A stretch of DNA of 9,844 bases from Chitinophagaceae bacterium (GTDB lineage Bacteria; Bacteroidota; Bacteroidia; Chitinophagales; Chitinophagaceae), in NCBI GenBank assembly GCA_030151745.1, contig JASLDA010000258.1, forward strand, positions 1-9,844, given 5' to 3'. The notes below the pieces were generated by a model, which was given only the letters and a program-made list of their open reading frames with translations, was not told the DNA's origin and did not search any database. Every line of letters begins with the position of its first letter. The first letter of the stretch is position 1. Positions 1-6,872 of this stretch are shown piece after piece. A program made the translations under genes and the position numbers.

Positions 1-2091
1 GTCGGGGTTCGCCTTCAGGTCCAGCAGCTCGGCTTCGAGACCGATCTTTTCCAGCAGCAGGTCTACGTTGAGACCCTTCTTGGCCGAGATCTCCTGGCTC
101 TGGAACTTGCCGCCCCACTCTTCCACGAGGATATTCATTTGCGCCAGCTGCTCGCGGATCTTCTCCGGGTTGGCGCCTTCCTTGTCGATCTTGTTCAGCG
201 CGAAGATCATGGGCAGCTGCGCGGCCTGCGCGTGGCTGATGGCTTCCCGGGTCTGGGGCATGATGGCGTCGTCCGCCGCGATGACGATAACCGCGACGTC
301 CGCGACCTTGGCACCGCGGGCACGCATCGCCGTAAAGGCTTCGTGGCCCGGGGTATCGAGGAAGGTGATGCGCTTGCCGCCTTCGGTGGTCACCTGGTAG
401 GCTCCGATGTGCTGGGTGATGCCGCCGGCCTCGCCCGCCACCACGTTCGCGGCGCGGATATAGTCAAGCAGCGAGGTCTTACCGTGGTCGACGTGACCCA
501 TGATGGTGACGATCGGCGCGCGCGGAAGCTGTGCTTCCGGATCATCCGCTTCCTCTTCGGAATCCTGGTCGGCTTCCTGCTCGAGGTTGATGAATTCGGC
601 TTCGTAGCCGAATTCCGCGGCGACGAGCTCGATAACTTCCGCATCCAGGCGCTGGTTGATGGACACCATGATGCCGAGGCTCATGCACTTGCTGATGACG
701 TCTGCGAAGGACACGTCCATCAGGTTGGCGAGATCACTTACGGAAATGAATTCCGTAACCTGGATCTTGTTGCCTTCGCCGCTGTTTTCCAGGGCTGCGC
801 GCTTTTCCGCCATCAGCTCGCGCTTGTCGCGGCGGTACTTGCCCTTGTTGCCCTTATTGCCGCGGCCGCCAGCGAGGCGAGCCTGGGTTTCCTGGATCTT
901 CCGTTGGATTTCCTTGCTGTCGACCTCCTGCGGCTTATCGCCCGGGCGGCCGGTGCCCGTATTTCCGCGTCCCTGTCCGGGGCCGCGGTTCGGGCCTCCG
1001 GCGTTGCCGCCGCGGCGGTCGCCCGGCCGGCCACCGCCGGCATTCGGCGAAGCGCCGATGGTGACGCTGCTGCTGCCCTGGTTGCCCGCGGGGCGCGTGC
1101 CTTCGCGCTTCTGGATCGGGATCCGCTTGCGGTCGCGCTTCTGGTTGCCGCCCTTGTCGGTGACGGGCAGCTCGATGCGGCCGATGATCTTGGGGCCGCT
1201 AAGCTGCGGCGCCTTCATTTCGATATGCTCGGGCTTGCCGGCCTCGGGTTCGGCGGGCTTCGTCTCTCCCGGCGCCGGGGCAGCGGCTGCTGCCGGAGCC
1301 GGCTTTTCGGCAACCGGCAGAGGCTGAGGAGCCACGGGGGCTTCTTCCCGCGGAGCGGCAGGCGCTTCCTGCACCGGGGCCGGCTCTGCGGCTTCCGGCT
1401 TCTTTTCTGCGACGGCCTTTTCCACCGGAGCTTCCTTGGCCGGTGCGGCGGCCTTCTTGGGAGCTGCCTTCTTCGGGCGGGTAGTCTGGTTGATGCCTTC
1501 GAGGTCGATCTTGCCCAGGATATTCGGGCCGCCGAGCTTCGGAGCTTTGGTTTCGATATGTGTTTCCTCCTCGGCGGCCGGCGCGGACTCTTCCGGTGCT
1601 GCTGCGGCTTCCGGCTCGGCCGGGGCCTCGCTTACAGCGGCGGGAGCAGGTACGGCAACCGGGGCTTCCGGTTCTTTGACGGGAGCCGGGGGGGGCAATT
1701 CTGGTTTTTCTTCCACCGCAGGGACCTCGGGTGCGGGCGGAGGTGGCGGCGGAAGAGGCGTTTCCTCCTCTGCCTGGGCTTGAGGCGCCGGCTTGGGCGC
1801 TTCCTTGACCGGCTCCGGCGCGGCGGTCGTCTTGGCCTTGGGCGCAGGCGCCTCCGCCTTGCGGCCTTCGCTCTTGGGCAGCGCTATTTCGTCGCTGCGG
1901 CGCTTGGCCTGCCGGTCGGGAGCGAATTCATGCTCCAGCGCGGCATACATCTCTTCGGTAAGCTTGGTGGCAGGGCTGTCAACGACGGTAAAGCCCTTGC
2001 TGGTGAGGTAGTCCAGCAGGGTGCCTTTACCAATGTTGAATTCTTTGGCTGCGGCGAGCAACCGGGGTGTTTTCGTTACTGTGGTTGACAT
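1..2091 (-). CDS. infB: Translation initiation factor IF2 (3' end outside window)
   Basis: GTPase that places initiator fMet-tRNA on the 30S subunit and promotes 70S joining. I translated the minus strand from the ATG at 2091; the frame stays open to base 1, giving 697 residues. An IF2_N-like helical module lies near residues 5-35, and a second (starting VTEFISVSDL) at about 445-500. Between them is a long low-complexity linker rich in Pro, Ala, Glu and Lys, then Gly/Arg (about 350-385). The G domain shows all motifs: GHVDHGKTS (532-540), DTPGHE (579-584), NKID (633-636) and SAK (669-671). The rest of the G domain and domains II-IV, several hundred residues, lie off the left edge. It follows nusA in the usual order after a 173-bp gap. 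No Shine-Dalgarno is visible before the ATG. The linker holds a duplicated motif described in the findings. Identity is very secure; the start is supported by the position of the first IF2_N module. Confidence 0.97.
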   Translation of the reverse strand, partial: MSTTVTKTPRLLAAAKEFNIGKGTLLDYLTSKGFTVVDSPATKLTEEMYAALEHEFAPDRQAKRRSDEIALPKSEGRKAEAPAPKAKTTAAPEPVKEAPKPAPQAQAEEETPLPPPPPPAPEVPAVEEKPELPPPAPVKEPEAPVAVPAPAAVSEAPAEPEAAAAPEESAPAAEEETHIETKAPKLGGPNILGKIDLEGINQTTRPKKAAPKKAAAPAKEAPVEKAVAEKKPEAAEPAPVQEAPAAPREEAPVAPQPLPVAEKPAPAAAAAPAPGETKPAEPEAGKPEHIEMKAPQLSGPKIIGRIELPVTDKGGNQKRDRKRIPIQKREGTRPAGNQGSSSVTIGASPNAGGGRPGDRRGGNAGGPNRGPGQGRGNTGTGRPGDKPQEVDSKEIQRKIQETQARLAGGRGNKGNKGKYRRDKRELMAEKRAALENSGEGNKIQVTEFISVSDLANLMDVSFADVISKCMSLGIMVSINQRLDAEVIELVAAEFGYEAEFINLEQEADQDSEEEADDPEAQLPRAPIVTIMGHVDHGKTSLLDYIRAANVVAGEAGGITQHIGAYQVTTEGGKRITFLDTPGHEAFTAMRARGAKVADVAVIVIAADDAIMPQTREAISHAQAAQLPMIFALNKIDKEGANPEKIREQLAQMNILVEEWGGKFQSQEISAKKGLNVDLLLEKIGLEAELLDLKANPD

Positions 2092-2264
2092 TCGGTAGTT
2101 AAAACGGTTGGGCTTGGGCCCGCTTTGCTGTTTCCTTGCAGGAAACGCGTGAACAAATTTAGCTTAAATTCCCCTAGGGGAGCCGCTGAATTGTCCAGAG
2201 CTGGTATGGCTTTCCGTTTTACTAACCGAAAATTCACATCAGCCCCGGACAGGGCTCCATTTTC

Positions 2265-3575
2265 TTATTCTGTAGCATCGCTGTTGCTCTTAGCATTGCT
2301 TTGCTCTTCCTCTCTTTCCTTCTCTTCCTCGAACTCGCGGCGCAGGATATCCTGCACGTCGCGGATCGTTTCCACTTCCAGGTCGGTACGGCGCTCCAGC
2401 TCCTCGACGGAGTGCTCGAGCACGCTCAGGGCGGTGTCGAAGCCGACGCGCTTGAACTCCTCGATGATCCAGGCTTCGATCTCGTCGCTGAACTCGCTCA
2501 GATCGAAATCAAATTCCGCGCCGGCAACTTCCTGTACGTCGCGGAACACGTCGATCGTGTAGCCGGTCAGGTCCTGGGCCAGCTTGATATTCGTGCCCTT
2601 CTTGCCGATGGCCAGGCTTACCTGCTCGGGGTCGAGGTACACATTTACGTGCGACTTCTCCGTATTCATATCCATGTGGTTGATACGGGCCGGGGTCAGC
2701 GCGCGCTGGATCAGCAGCTGGGTATTGTTGGTATAGTTGATGATGTCGATATTCTCGTTGCGCAGCTCGCGGACGATGCCGTGGATACGGCTGCCCTTCA
2801 TGCCGACGCAGGCGCCCACCGGGTCGATGCGGTCGTCGTAGCTTTCGACGGCCACCTTGGCGCGCTCGCCCGGCTCGCGGACGATCTTCCGTACGGTGAT
2901 CAGACCGTCCATGATTTCCGGGACCTCGATCTCGAGCAGCTTGGCCAGGAAGGAGGGCGCCGTGCGGGAGAGGATGATCACCGGGTTGTTGTTGCGCATT
3001 TCCACGCTCTTGATGACGGCGCGGATGGTCTCTCCTTTCTTGAAGAAATCGCTGGGGATCTGCTCGCTCTTGGGCATGATCAGCTCGTTTCCTTCGTCGT
3101 CGAGCAGCAGCAGCTCCTTCTTCCAGATCTGGTAGACTTCGCCGGAGATGAGCTCGTTGACGCGGTCGGCGTACTTCTTCATCAGCGCGCTCTTCTTCAG
3201 GTCGCCGATGCGGGCGGCCAGGGTCTGGCGGGCGGCGAGGATAGCGCGGCGTCCGAAATCCAGCACGTTGAGCTCTTCGTAGACCTCTTCGCCCACGTCG
3301 TAGCCGGCTTCGGGGTCGATGCGCTGGGCTTCGCTGAGCTGGACCTGCGCCAGCTCGTCTTCCAGCTCCCCGTCCGGCACGACCTCGCGGCGGCGGAAGA
3401 TTTCCAGGTCGCCCGTCTGGTCGTTCACGATTACGTCGAAGTTCTCGTCGGAACCGTACTTCTTGCGCAGCAGGGTCTTGAATACGTCTTCAAGCACCTT
3501 CATCAGCGTAGGGCGGTCGATCGCTTCTGCTTCTTTAAAGTCCTGGAAGGAATCAATAAGATTGATAGATGCCAT
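2265..3575 (-). CDS. nusA: Transcription termination/antitermination factor NusA
   Basis: Cytoplasmic RNA polymerase-binding factor that modulates pausing, termination and antitermination. It has 436 residues. The N-terminal polymerase-binding domain covers about 1-128, an S1 domain about 135-202 (starting near ISGEVYQIWKKE), KH1 about 225-290 with the DPVGACVGMKGSRI signature at 241-254, and KH2 about 300-360 with LDPEQVSLAIGKKG at 314-327. The last 75 residues are one short helical region and a Glu-rich tail (EEEKEREEEQ). The two acidic AR repeats of the 495-residue E. coli protein are absent, which is common outside Proteobacteria. It lies 60 bp after rimP and 173 bp before infB, the classical order, and is probably transcribed from the rimP promoter. 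The start MASINLIDSF is the usual type for this family. Confidence 0.97.
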   Translation of the reverse strand: MASINLIDSFQDFKEAEAIDRPTLMKVLEDVFKTLLRKKYGSDENFDVIVNDQTGDLEIFRRREVVPDGELEDELAQVQLSEAQRIDPEAGYDVGEEVYEELNVLDFGRRAILAARQTLAARIGDLKKSALMKKYADRVNELISGEVYQIWKKELLLLDDEGNELIMPKSEQIPSDFFKKGETIRAVIKSVEMRNNNPVIILSRTAPSFLAKLLEIEVPEIMDGLITVRKIVREPGERAKVAVESYDDRIDPVGACVGMKGSRIHGIVRELRNENIDIINYTNNTQLLIQRALTPARINHMDMNTEKSHVNVYLDPEQVSLAIGKKGTNIKLAQDLTGYTIDVFRDVQEVAGAEFDFDLSEFSDEIEAWIIEEFKRVGFDTALSVLEHSVEELERRTDLEVETIRDVQDILRREFEEEKEREEEQSNAKSNSDATE

Positions 3576-3635
3576 AGTTGTAAGTATTGGCGTTCTGAAT
3601 GATTATTTACAATAGTGAGCGGCCGGGTGGGATCT

Positions 3636-4100
3636 TTAGAATACGATCTGGACTACGGCCGATTTGATGCCGGAGAAGGGGATCTCGAGGTCCTTCGGCG
3701 GCTCTTTCTTGGTGCCTTTGAGGCCCAGCACGATGCTTTCCTCCTGCACCTCCTTCAACTGTCCCGTGACGGCGGCTCCTTCGTTCGGCGTAACCTCCAG
3801 GGTGCGGCCGATGTTTTTTCGGAACTGGCGGATACCCTTCAGCGGTTCGTCGACGCCGGGACTGCTGACCTCCAGGGAGAAGTTCCCGTCCGGGTACCAG
3901 CCGGCCTCCTCGATCATATGGTACAGCTTGCGGTTGACCGTGGCGCTGCGGCCGATGTCGAGCCCGCTGTCCGCATCGAGGTACACCTTGATGTTATTCG
4001 TCGGTTTAATGTGGATCCCCGTCAGGAACATGTCCGTACCCTCCAGCAAGGGTTGGAGCAGCTCTTCGACGCGGCTTTCAGTGCTTGTAGTTTGTTCCAT
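3636..4100 (-). CDS. rimP: Ribosome maturation factor RimP
   Basis: Assembly factor needed for late maturation of the 30S subunit. From the ATG at 4100 it has 154 residues, the usual size for RimP. The N-terminal alpha/beta domain (about 2-85) contains the family signature LEVSSPGVDEPL at 76-87. The C-terminal SH3-like barrel follows (about 90-154, with GRTLEVTP and the final strand KSAVVQIVF). It is the first gene of rimP-nusA-infB. An in-frame GTG at 4124 would add eight residues (MTPFFLPD) and has an AGGGGA-like sequence upstream. I prefer the ATG because the family normally starts close to the ESRVEELL helix, but the GTG cannot be excluded. A good Bacteroidota-type promoter lies upstream at 4162-4194. 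Confidence 0.95.
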   Translation of the reverse strand: MEQTTSTESRVEELLQPLLEGTDMFLTGIHIKPTNNIKVYLDADSGLDIGRSATVNRKLYHMIEEAGWYPDGNFSLEVSSPGVDEPLKGIRQFRKNIGRTLEVTPNEGAAVTGQLKEVQEESIVLGLKGTKKEPPKDLEIPFSGIKSAVVQIVF

Positions 4101-4161
4101 ATCCGGCAAAAAGAAAGGGGTCACTCGCGTGTCCCCTTGCTCTAGATCATTATTTCAAGCG

Positions 4162-4194
4162 CAAATGTACTGAAAAATCTCCGGATTTGACAAA
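4162..4194 (-). promoter_or_regulatory. Predicted promoter of rimP-nusA-infB
   Basis: On the minus strand a TTTG (-33, plus-strand CAAA at 4191-4194) is followed after 21 bp by TACATTTG (4169-4162). The latter matches the Bacteroidota -7 consensus TAnnTTTG exactly. Transcription would begin near 4155, about 55 nt before the rimP ATG. Its -33 box is one base away from that of the divergent promoter at 4186-4219. Confidence 0.7.
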
Positions 4195-4219
4195 TGTTTC
4201 TGAGCGCTAATTACATTTT
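4186..4219 (+). promoter_or_regulatory. Predicted promoter of the DUF4834-type gene
   Basis: TTTG at 4186-4189 is followed after 22 bp by TACATTTT at 4212-4219, one mismatch from TAnnTTTG. Transcription would start near 4226, leaving a leader of about 34 nt before the ATG at 4260. This argues against the upstream in-frame ATG at 4194, which would lie inside the promoter. It is somewhat weaker than the opposing rimP promoter. Confidence 0.5.
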
Positions 4220-4259
4220 TGTTAACGCAAACCCCTATCCGAACCGGTACCTTTGGTTC

Positions 4260-4466
4260 ATGATACGATACATCCTCCTCCTGTTGCTCATTGTCGGGCT
4301 GTTTCGTTTTATCACGCGCTTTCTGCTGCCCGTGCTGCGGATCACGGCGAACGTGCGTGGGCAAATGCGGAACATGCAGCAGGGCGCTCGTCCCGAGCCT
4401 GCCCCGGCGCCGGTTCCCCGTAAGGAGAAAGCCGGCGATTATATCGACTACGAGGAAATCCGCTAG
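4260..4466 (+). CDS. DUF4834-like small single-pass membrane protein
   Basis: A 68-residue protein of unknown function. Residues 2-26 are a strongly hydrophobic segment (MIRYILLLLLIVGLF and on) forming one membrane helix. A short basic amphipathic stretch with RGQMRNMQQ follows, then a Pro/Ala-rich linker, and the C-terminus GDYIDYEEIR. This layout, hydrophobic helix to a conserved acidic-aromatic G-D-Y-I-D-Y-E-E tail, fits the small Bacteroidota family DUF4834; this is recognition by eye. The tail is probably cytoplasmic, since Arg and Lys follow the helix. An earlier ATG at 4194 would add 22 residues without helix or motif and overlap the promoter, so I use 4260. It is divergent from rimP, a housekeeping neighbourhood. 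Its last 26 bases recur at 4539-4564. Confidence 0.85.
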   Translation: MIRYILLLLLIVGLFRFITRFLLPVLRITANVRGQMRNMQQGARPEPAPAPVPRKEKAGDYIDYEEIR

Positions 4467-4507
4467 GATTCAGGGAGCGCATAACGATTTATGCGCTCCC
4501 TGAATCC
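4466..4507 (+). repeat. Perfect 19-bp palindromic hairpin at the stop codon
   Basis: The left arm GGATTCAGGGAGCGCATAA (4466-4484) and right arm TTATGCGCTCCCTGAATCC (4489-4507) pair perfectly over 19 bp around a CGAT loop. The first arm base is the last base of the TAG stop. No T-run follows in either direction, so it does not look like a complete intrinsic terminator. It may be an mRNA 3'-end stabiliser or an inserted palindromic repeat. Confidence 0.85.
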
Positions 4508-4538
4508 ACAGCAGGATTATCGCCCGGGAACATGGGCC

Positions 4539-4564
4539 ATATCGACTACAAGGAAATCCGCTAA
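4539..4564 (+). repeat. Second copy of the small gene's 3' end
   Basis: These 26 bases match 4441-4466, the last codons and stop of the DUF4834-like gene, at 24 of 26 positions. Both differences are G-to-A transitions (CGAG to CAAG, TAG to TAA). The copy still reads HIDYKEIR-stop, preceded by ATG GGC, but it is in a different frame from the parent gene. It looks like the remnant of a local duplication rather than a gene. Confidence 0.85.
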
Positions 4565-4587
4565 GCAGGATTATTGCTTAGAAACAC

Positions 4588-4623
4588 AGAGGCTGTCCCG
4601 GAGCGGGCAGCCTCTCTTTTTTT
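4588..4623 (+). terminator. Intrinsic terminator after the DUF4834-like gene
   Basis: AGAGGCTGTCC (from 4588) pairs with GGGCAGCCTCT (4605-4615), an 11-bp GC-rich stem with one G-T pair and a short loop. A C and seven Ts (4617-4623) follow directly. This is a textbook plus-strand terminator, about 120 bp after the stop codon. Confidence 0.85.
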
Positions 4624-4653
4624 AACCGGATCGACGAAATCCCAGGCCGCCGA

Positions 4654-4697
4654 AACGATAAAGGCTGCCCCGGGAGCCCGGGACAGCCTTTATCGTT
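4654..4697 (-). terminator. Intrinsic terminator after the T9SS cargo gene
   Basis: The arms 4654-4674 and 4677-4697 form a 21-bp stem with a single C/A mismatch, which is a G-U pair in the minus-strand RNA, and a two-base loop. In the minus direction the GC core GGCTGTCCCGGG/CCCGGGGCAGCC is followed by TTTATCGTTT, a broken U-tract. It begins about 20 nt after the stop of the gene at 4719-6755 and faces the plus-strand terminator. Confidence 0.75.
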
Positions 4698-4718
4698 GTT
4701 ACAGCCTCAGCCAGATAT

Positions 4719-6755
4719 TTACTGCTTCGTAAATGTCTTGGTCTGCTTGCCCTCGGGGGTGCTCAGTTGCAGCAGGTAGGTACCTGCGGGGAGCTTGCCC
4801 GATCCGACCTGCAGCAGCTGCTGGCCGGCAGACAGCTTAACGCTTTCCGTGAGCACGGTGCGGCCGTCGATGGTGGTGATGCGCAGCTCCGACGCCCCGC
4901 CGGCCGACTGTACCGGGATATTCAGCTGGTTGGAAGTCGGGTTCGGATAAGGGTTTCCAATCTCGAAGCCGGTCATCGTCCTGGATTGCTTAGCCCTGGA
5001 GGCCGGCTGAGCGGCTCCCTCGCTGTTCTCCGCGATGCAGATGCCGAAGCATTTTTCCGCGCAAGGCTTACCATCTTCTCCCTGCAGCTCCATACAGATC
5101 CAGTAGTAGCCGGGGCCGGGGAAGGTATAGGTCAGCGGCAGGAAGCTTGATACGATCGGAGAGCTGTTTACGTAGAACGTAATGGCGCTGCCGGCCGGCG
5201 AGAGGTTTGCATTAAACGTGTAGGTATAGGGGTTTGTCAGGCTGACCGAGTAGGAGACGTTGTCGATGCTGCAGGGAGGAGGAGTCTGGCCGCAAATGAC
5301 GACGCTCTTCATTTCCTTGTCTTCTTTCAGACGCTCCTGGTCTTCCTTGAAATTTTTATCCAGGCCCGGCTTCAGGTAATCTTCCTTTATCTCGTTCCGG
5401 TCGCGCTCGATCTTTACGTCGGCTGTAGCGCATTCTTCGGAGATGGTGCCCGGCACACCCGTAACGCTGCGGACATATAAGATGTCGGCTTCGCCGATCT
5501 GCGAGCCGTCGCCCTTAGACACGCCGCTATAGTGCAGAATACCGTTCTGGCCATGTACGGTCGTAATTCCATGCTGCGCGCGGCTGGCCCGGAGCAGGCG
5601 GCGCGCCGCCGTCGCAGGGGTGGCGGATCCCGGGTCAAGCTCGGTCAGGTAAGCGCCGTAGGGAGCGCCTCCGCCCATGTCCAGATCGACATAGCTCGCG
5701 GGGGATTTCGCCGGGTTCGCGGTAGTGAAGGCATCGTTCAATCCTGCGAAATACACGGAAGGATTGTTCTGATAATCGAACGCATCGTGATTGCCGCGGG
5801 TCAGCACGGGGGAGCCTCCGTCAGACGAGTTCACGGTGATGTATCCGGTTACCCCGGGCGTCAATCCGTAGTAATTGACGGTGGTATAAGCCTGCATGAC
5901 CAGTCGCTCCTTGAAGTAGGATATCTTGCCCGCCCATTGGCAGGTTACGACGTTCGAAGGGTCGCTCGCCATACTGAATCCATAGTCGTATTGCTTGCTC
6001 CAGTTCGGAACCAGGGAATTGCCGTCGAGCTCCATCACGCTCAGGTCGTAATACGAATTGCCGATGAAGAAGCCGTTCACGAAGATCCGCTTGCCGTCGG
6101 TAGTGACATGGCTGAGTCCGTCGGTCCGTTCCGACTGTATGATCGCCTGGTTTTGAAGGACGTTTCCGGACCCGCCGTCGAAGAGCGTGGCCAGCCCGTC
6201 GGCTGCTTCGGGGCGCGCATCCCGGGTTCCCACGGCTACGGGGTTCCCGTCATCCTTGACCACGACGTCGGTATACACATCGCCCTGCTGCTTGTCACGG
6301 CCGTTATCGCTGTGAACATGGCGGAACCAGAGCTGCGCACCTGTGTTTCCGTCGAAGCAATATGCCGCGGCCCGGCCCGGCGTACCAGGAGCGCCGATGG
6401 TAAAAGGAATATGGCCTACCCCTCCGACCGCGACCACGTCGCCCTTTCTGGTGACTGCCACTGCCTGGAACTTATCCTCCAGGCCGTTTCCGATTCCGAT
6501 CACATGCGACCACATGACGTTGCCGGTGGCGTCCAGGCGTACGATGAGCATGTCCGTGGTCTTATAATCGTAGCGGCCGTCCGCGTTGAGGGCGGTCGAG
6601 TAACCGACGATCACTACCCCCCCATCGGGCATGGACTTATTGTCCAAGGCCACCTCACTCAGCTTGGGAGTGCCGATGAATGCGCGAAAATTCTGCGCCT
6701 GCAGCGGCAAGGAAAGCAATAGCGCACTACTGAAACTCAGTAAGATTTTCTTCAT
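4719..6755 (-). CDS. Secreted T9SS cargo protein, propeller-like with Ig/PKD domain
   Basis: A 678-residue exported protein of unknown specific role. Residues 1-20 (MKKILLSFSSALLLSLPLQA) are a clear signal peptide with likely cleavage before Gln21. Residues about 30-435 have recurring strands with turns such as DMLIVRLDATGNVMWS, AYCFDGNTGAQLWF and VVVKDDGNPVAVGT. These recall beta-propeller or PQQ/SBBP-type repeats that bind ligands or scaffold a surface. A charged Lys/Glu/Asp stretch (447-485) separates this from an Ig/PKD-like domain (about 490-585) holding several Cys (488, 495, 554, 565, 569, 573). The C-terminal 80 residues, from NPYPNP (601-606) through GRTVL to KLPAGTYLLQL and a final KTFTKQ, are a type A T9SS sorting domain. 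That predicts transport across the outer membrane and removal of the domain. It lies 117 bp after the histidine kinase gene and may be its regulatory target. T9SS cargo status is firm; function is open. Confidence 0.9.
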   Translation of the reverse strand: MKKILLSFSSALLLSLPLQAQNFRAFIGTPKLSEVALDNKSMPDGGVVIVGYSTALNADGRYDYKTTDMLIVRLDATGNVMWSHVIGIGNGLEDKFQAVAVTRKGDVVAVGGVGHIPFTIGAPGTPGRAAAYCFDGNTGAQLWFRHVHSDNGRDKQQGDVYTDVVVKDDGNPVAVGTRDARPEAADGLATLFDGGSGNVLQNQAIIQSERTDGLSHVTTDGKRIFVNGFFIGNSYYDLSVMELDGNSLVPNWSKQYDYGFSMASDPSNVVTCQWAGKISYFKERLVMQAYTTVNYYGLTPGVTGYITVNSSDGGSPVLTRGNHDAFDYQNNPSVYFAGLNDAFTTANPAKSPASYVDLDMGGGAPYGAYLTELDPGSATPATAARRLLRASRAQHGITTVHGQNGILHYSGVSKGDGSQIGEADILYVRSVTGVPGTISEECATADVKIERDRNEIKEDYLKPGLDKNFKEDQERLKEDKEMKSVVICGQTPPPCSIDNVSYSVSLTNPYTYTFNANLSPAGSAITFYVNSSPIVSSFLPLTYTFPGPGYYWICMELQGEDGKPCAEKCFGICIAENSEGAAQPASRAKQSRTMTGFEIGNPYPNPTSNQLNIPVQSAGGASELRITTIDGRTVLTESVKLSAGQQLLQVGSGKLPAGTYLLQLSTPEGKQTKTFTKQ

Positions 6756-6839
6756 GATGAATTGGTTTTAAATGGATGAAAAATGCAATTGGGTTGTACA
6801 TCCAAGCTACTTCCTCGTCATGCCCGGCCGTTGAAATAT

Positions 6840-6870
6840 CTAATGAGCGGCTTTTATACCTAATGAGCGG
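6840..6870 (-). promoter_or_regulatory. Direct-repeat pair, candidate LytTR operator
   Basis: On the plus strand CTAATGAGCGG occurs at 6840-6850 and again at 6860-6870: two identical 11-bp copies with a 20-bp period. On the coding (minus) strand it reads CCGCTCATTAG twice. The pair lies just after the kinase stop (6873) and 85-116 bp before the ATG of the T9SS gene. LytTR regulators such as YpdB or AgrA bind two roughly 10-bp direct repeats spaced about two helical turns apart, which matches this geometry. The sequence itself differs from their published consensus motifs, and no clear -33/-7 promoter was found downstream. Confidence 0.5.
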
Positions 6871-6872
6871 TG

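Noticed and set aside
139..2088. A 649-codon open frame on the plus strand
   Set aside because: It lies entirely antisense to infB, whose frame shows all IF2 GTPase motifs. Long antisense frames are expected in GC-rich genes with biased third positions, and the product is low-complexity Arg/Gly/Leu.
2301..3602. A 433-codon open frame on the plus strand
   Set aside because: It is antisense to nusA, which has clear S1 and KH domains. The antisense product shows no family features.
3613..3623. TAGTGAGCGGC between rimP and nusA, similar to the CTAATGAGCGG half-site
   Set aside because: It is a single copy with a mismatch, has no partner at 20 bp, and lies inside an operon. Best read as chance.
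4466..4507. The 19-bp hairpin as an intrinsic terminator
   Set aside because: No T-run follows it on either strand, and a complete terminator lies 80 bp further on.
5532..6722. A 396-codon plus-strand frame opposite the T9SS gene
   Set aside because: It has no signal peptide, domain or start context. The minus-strand frame has a signal peptide and a sorting domain at opposite ends, as expected of a real gene.
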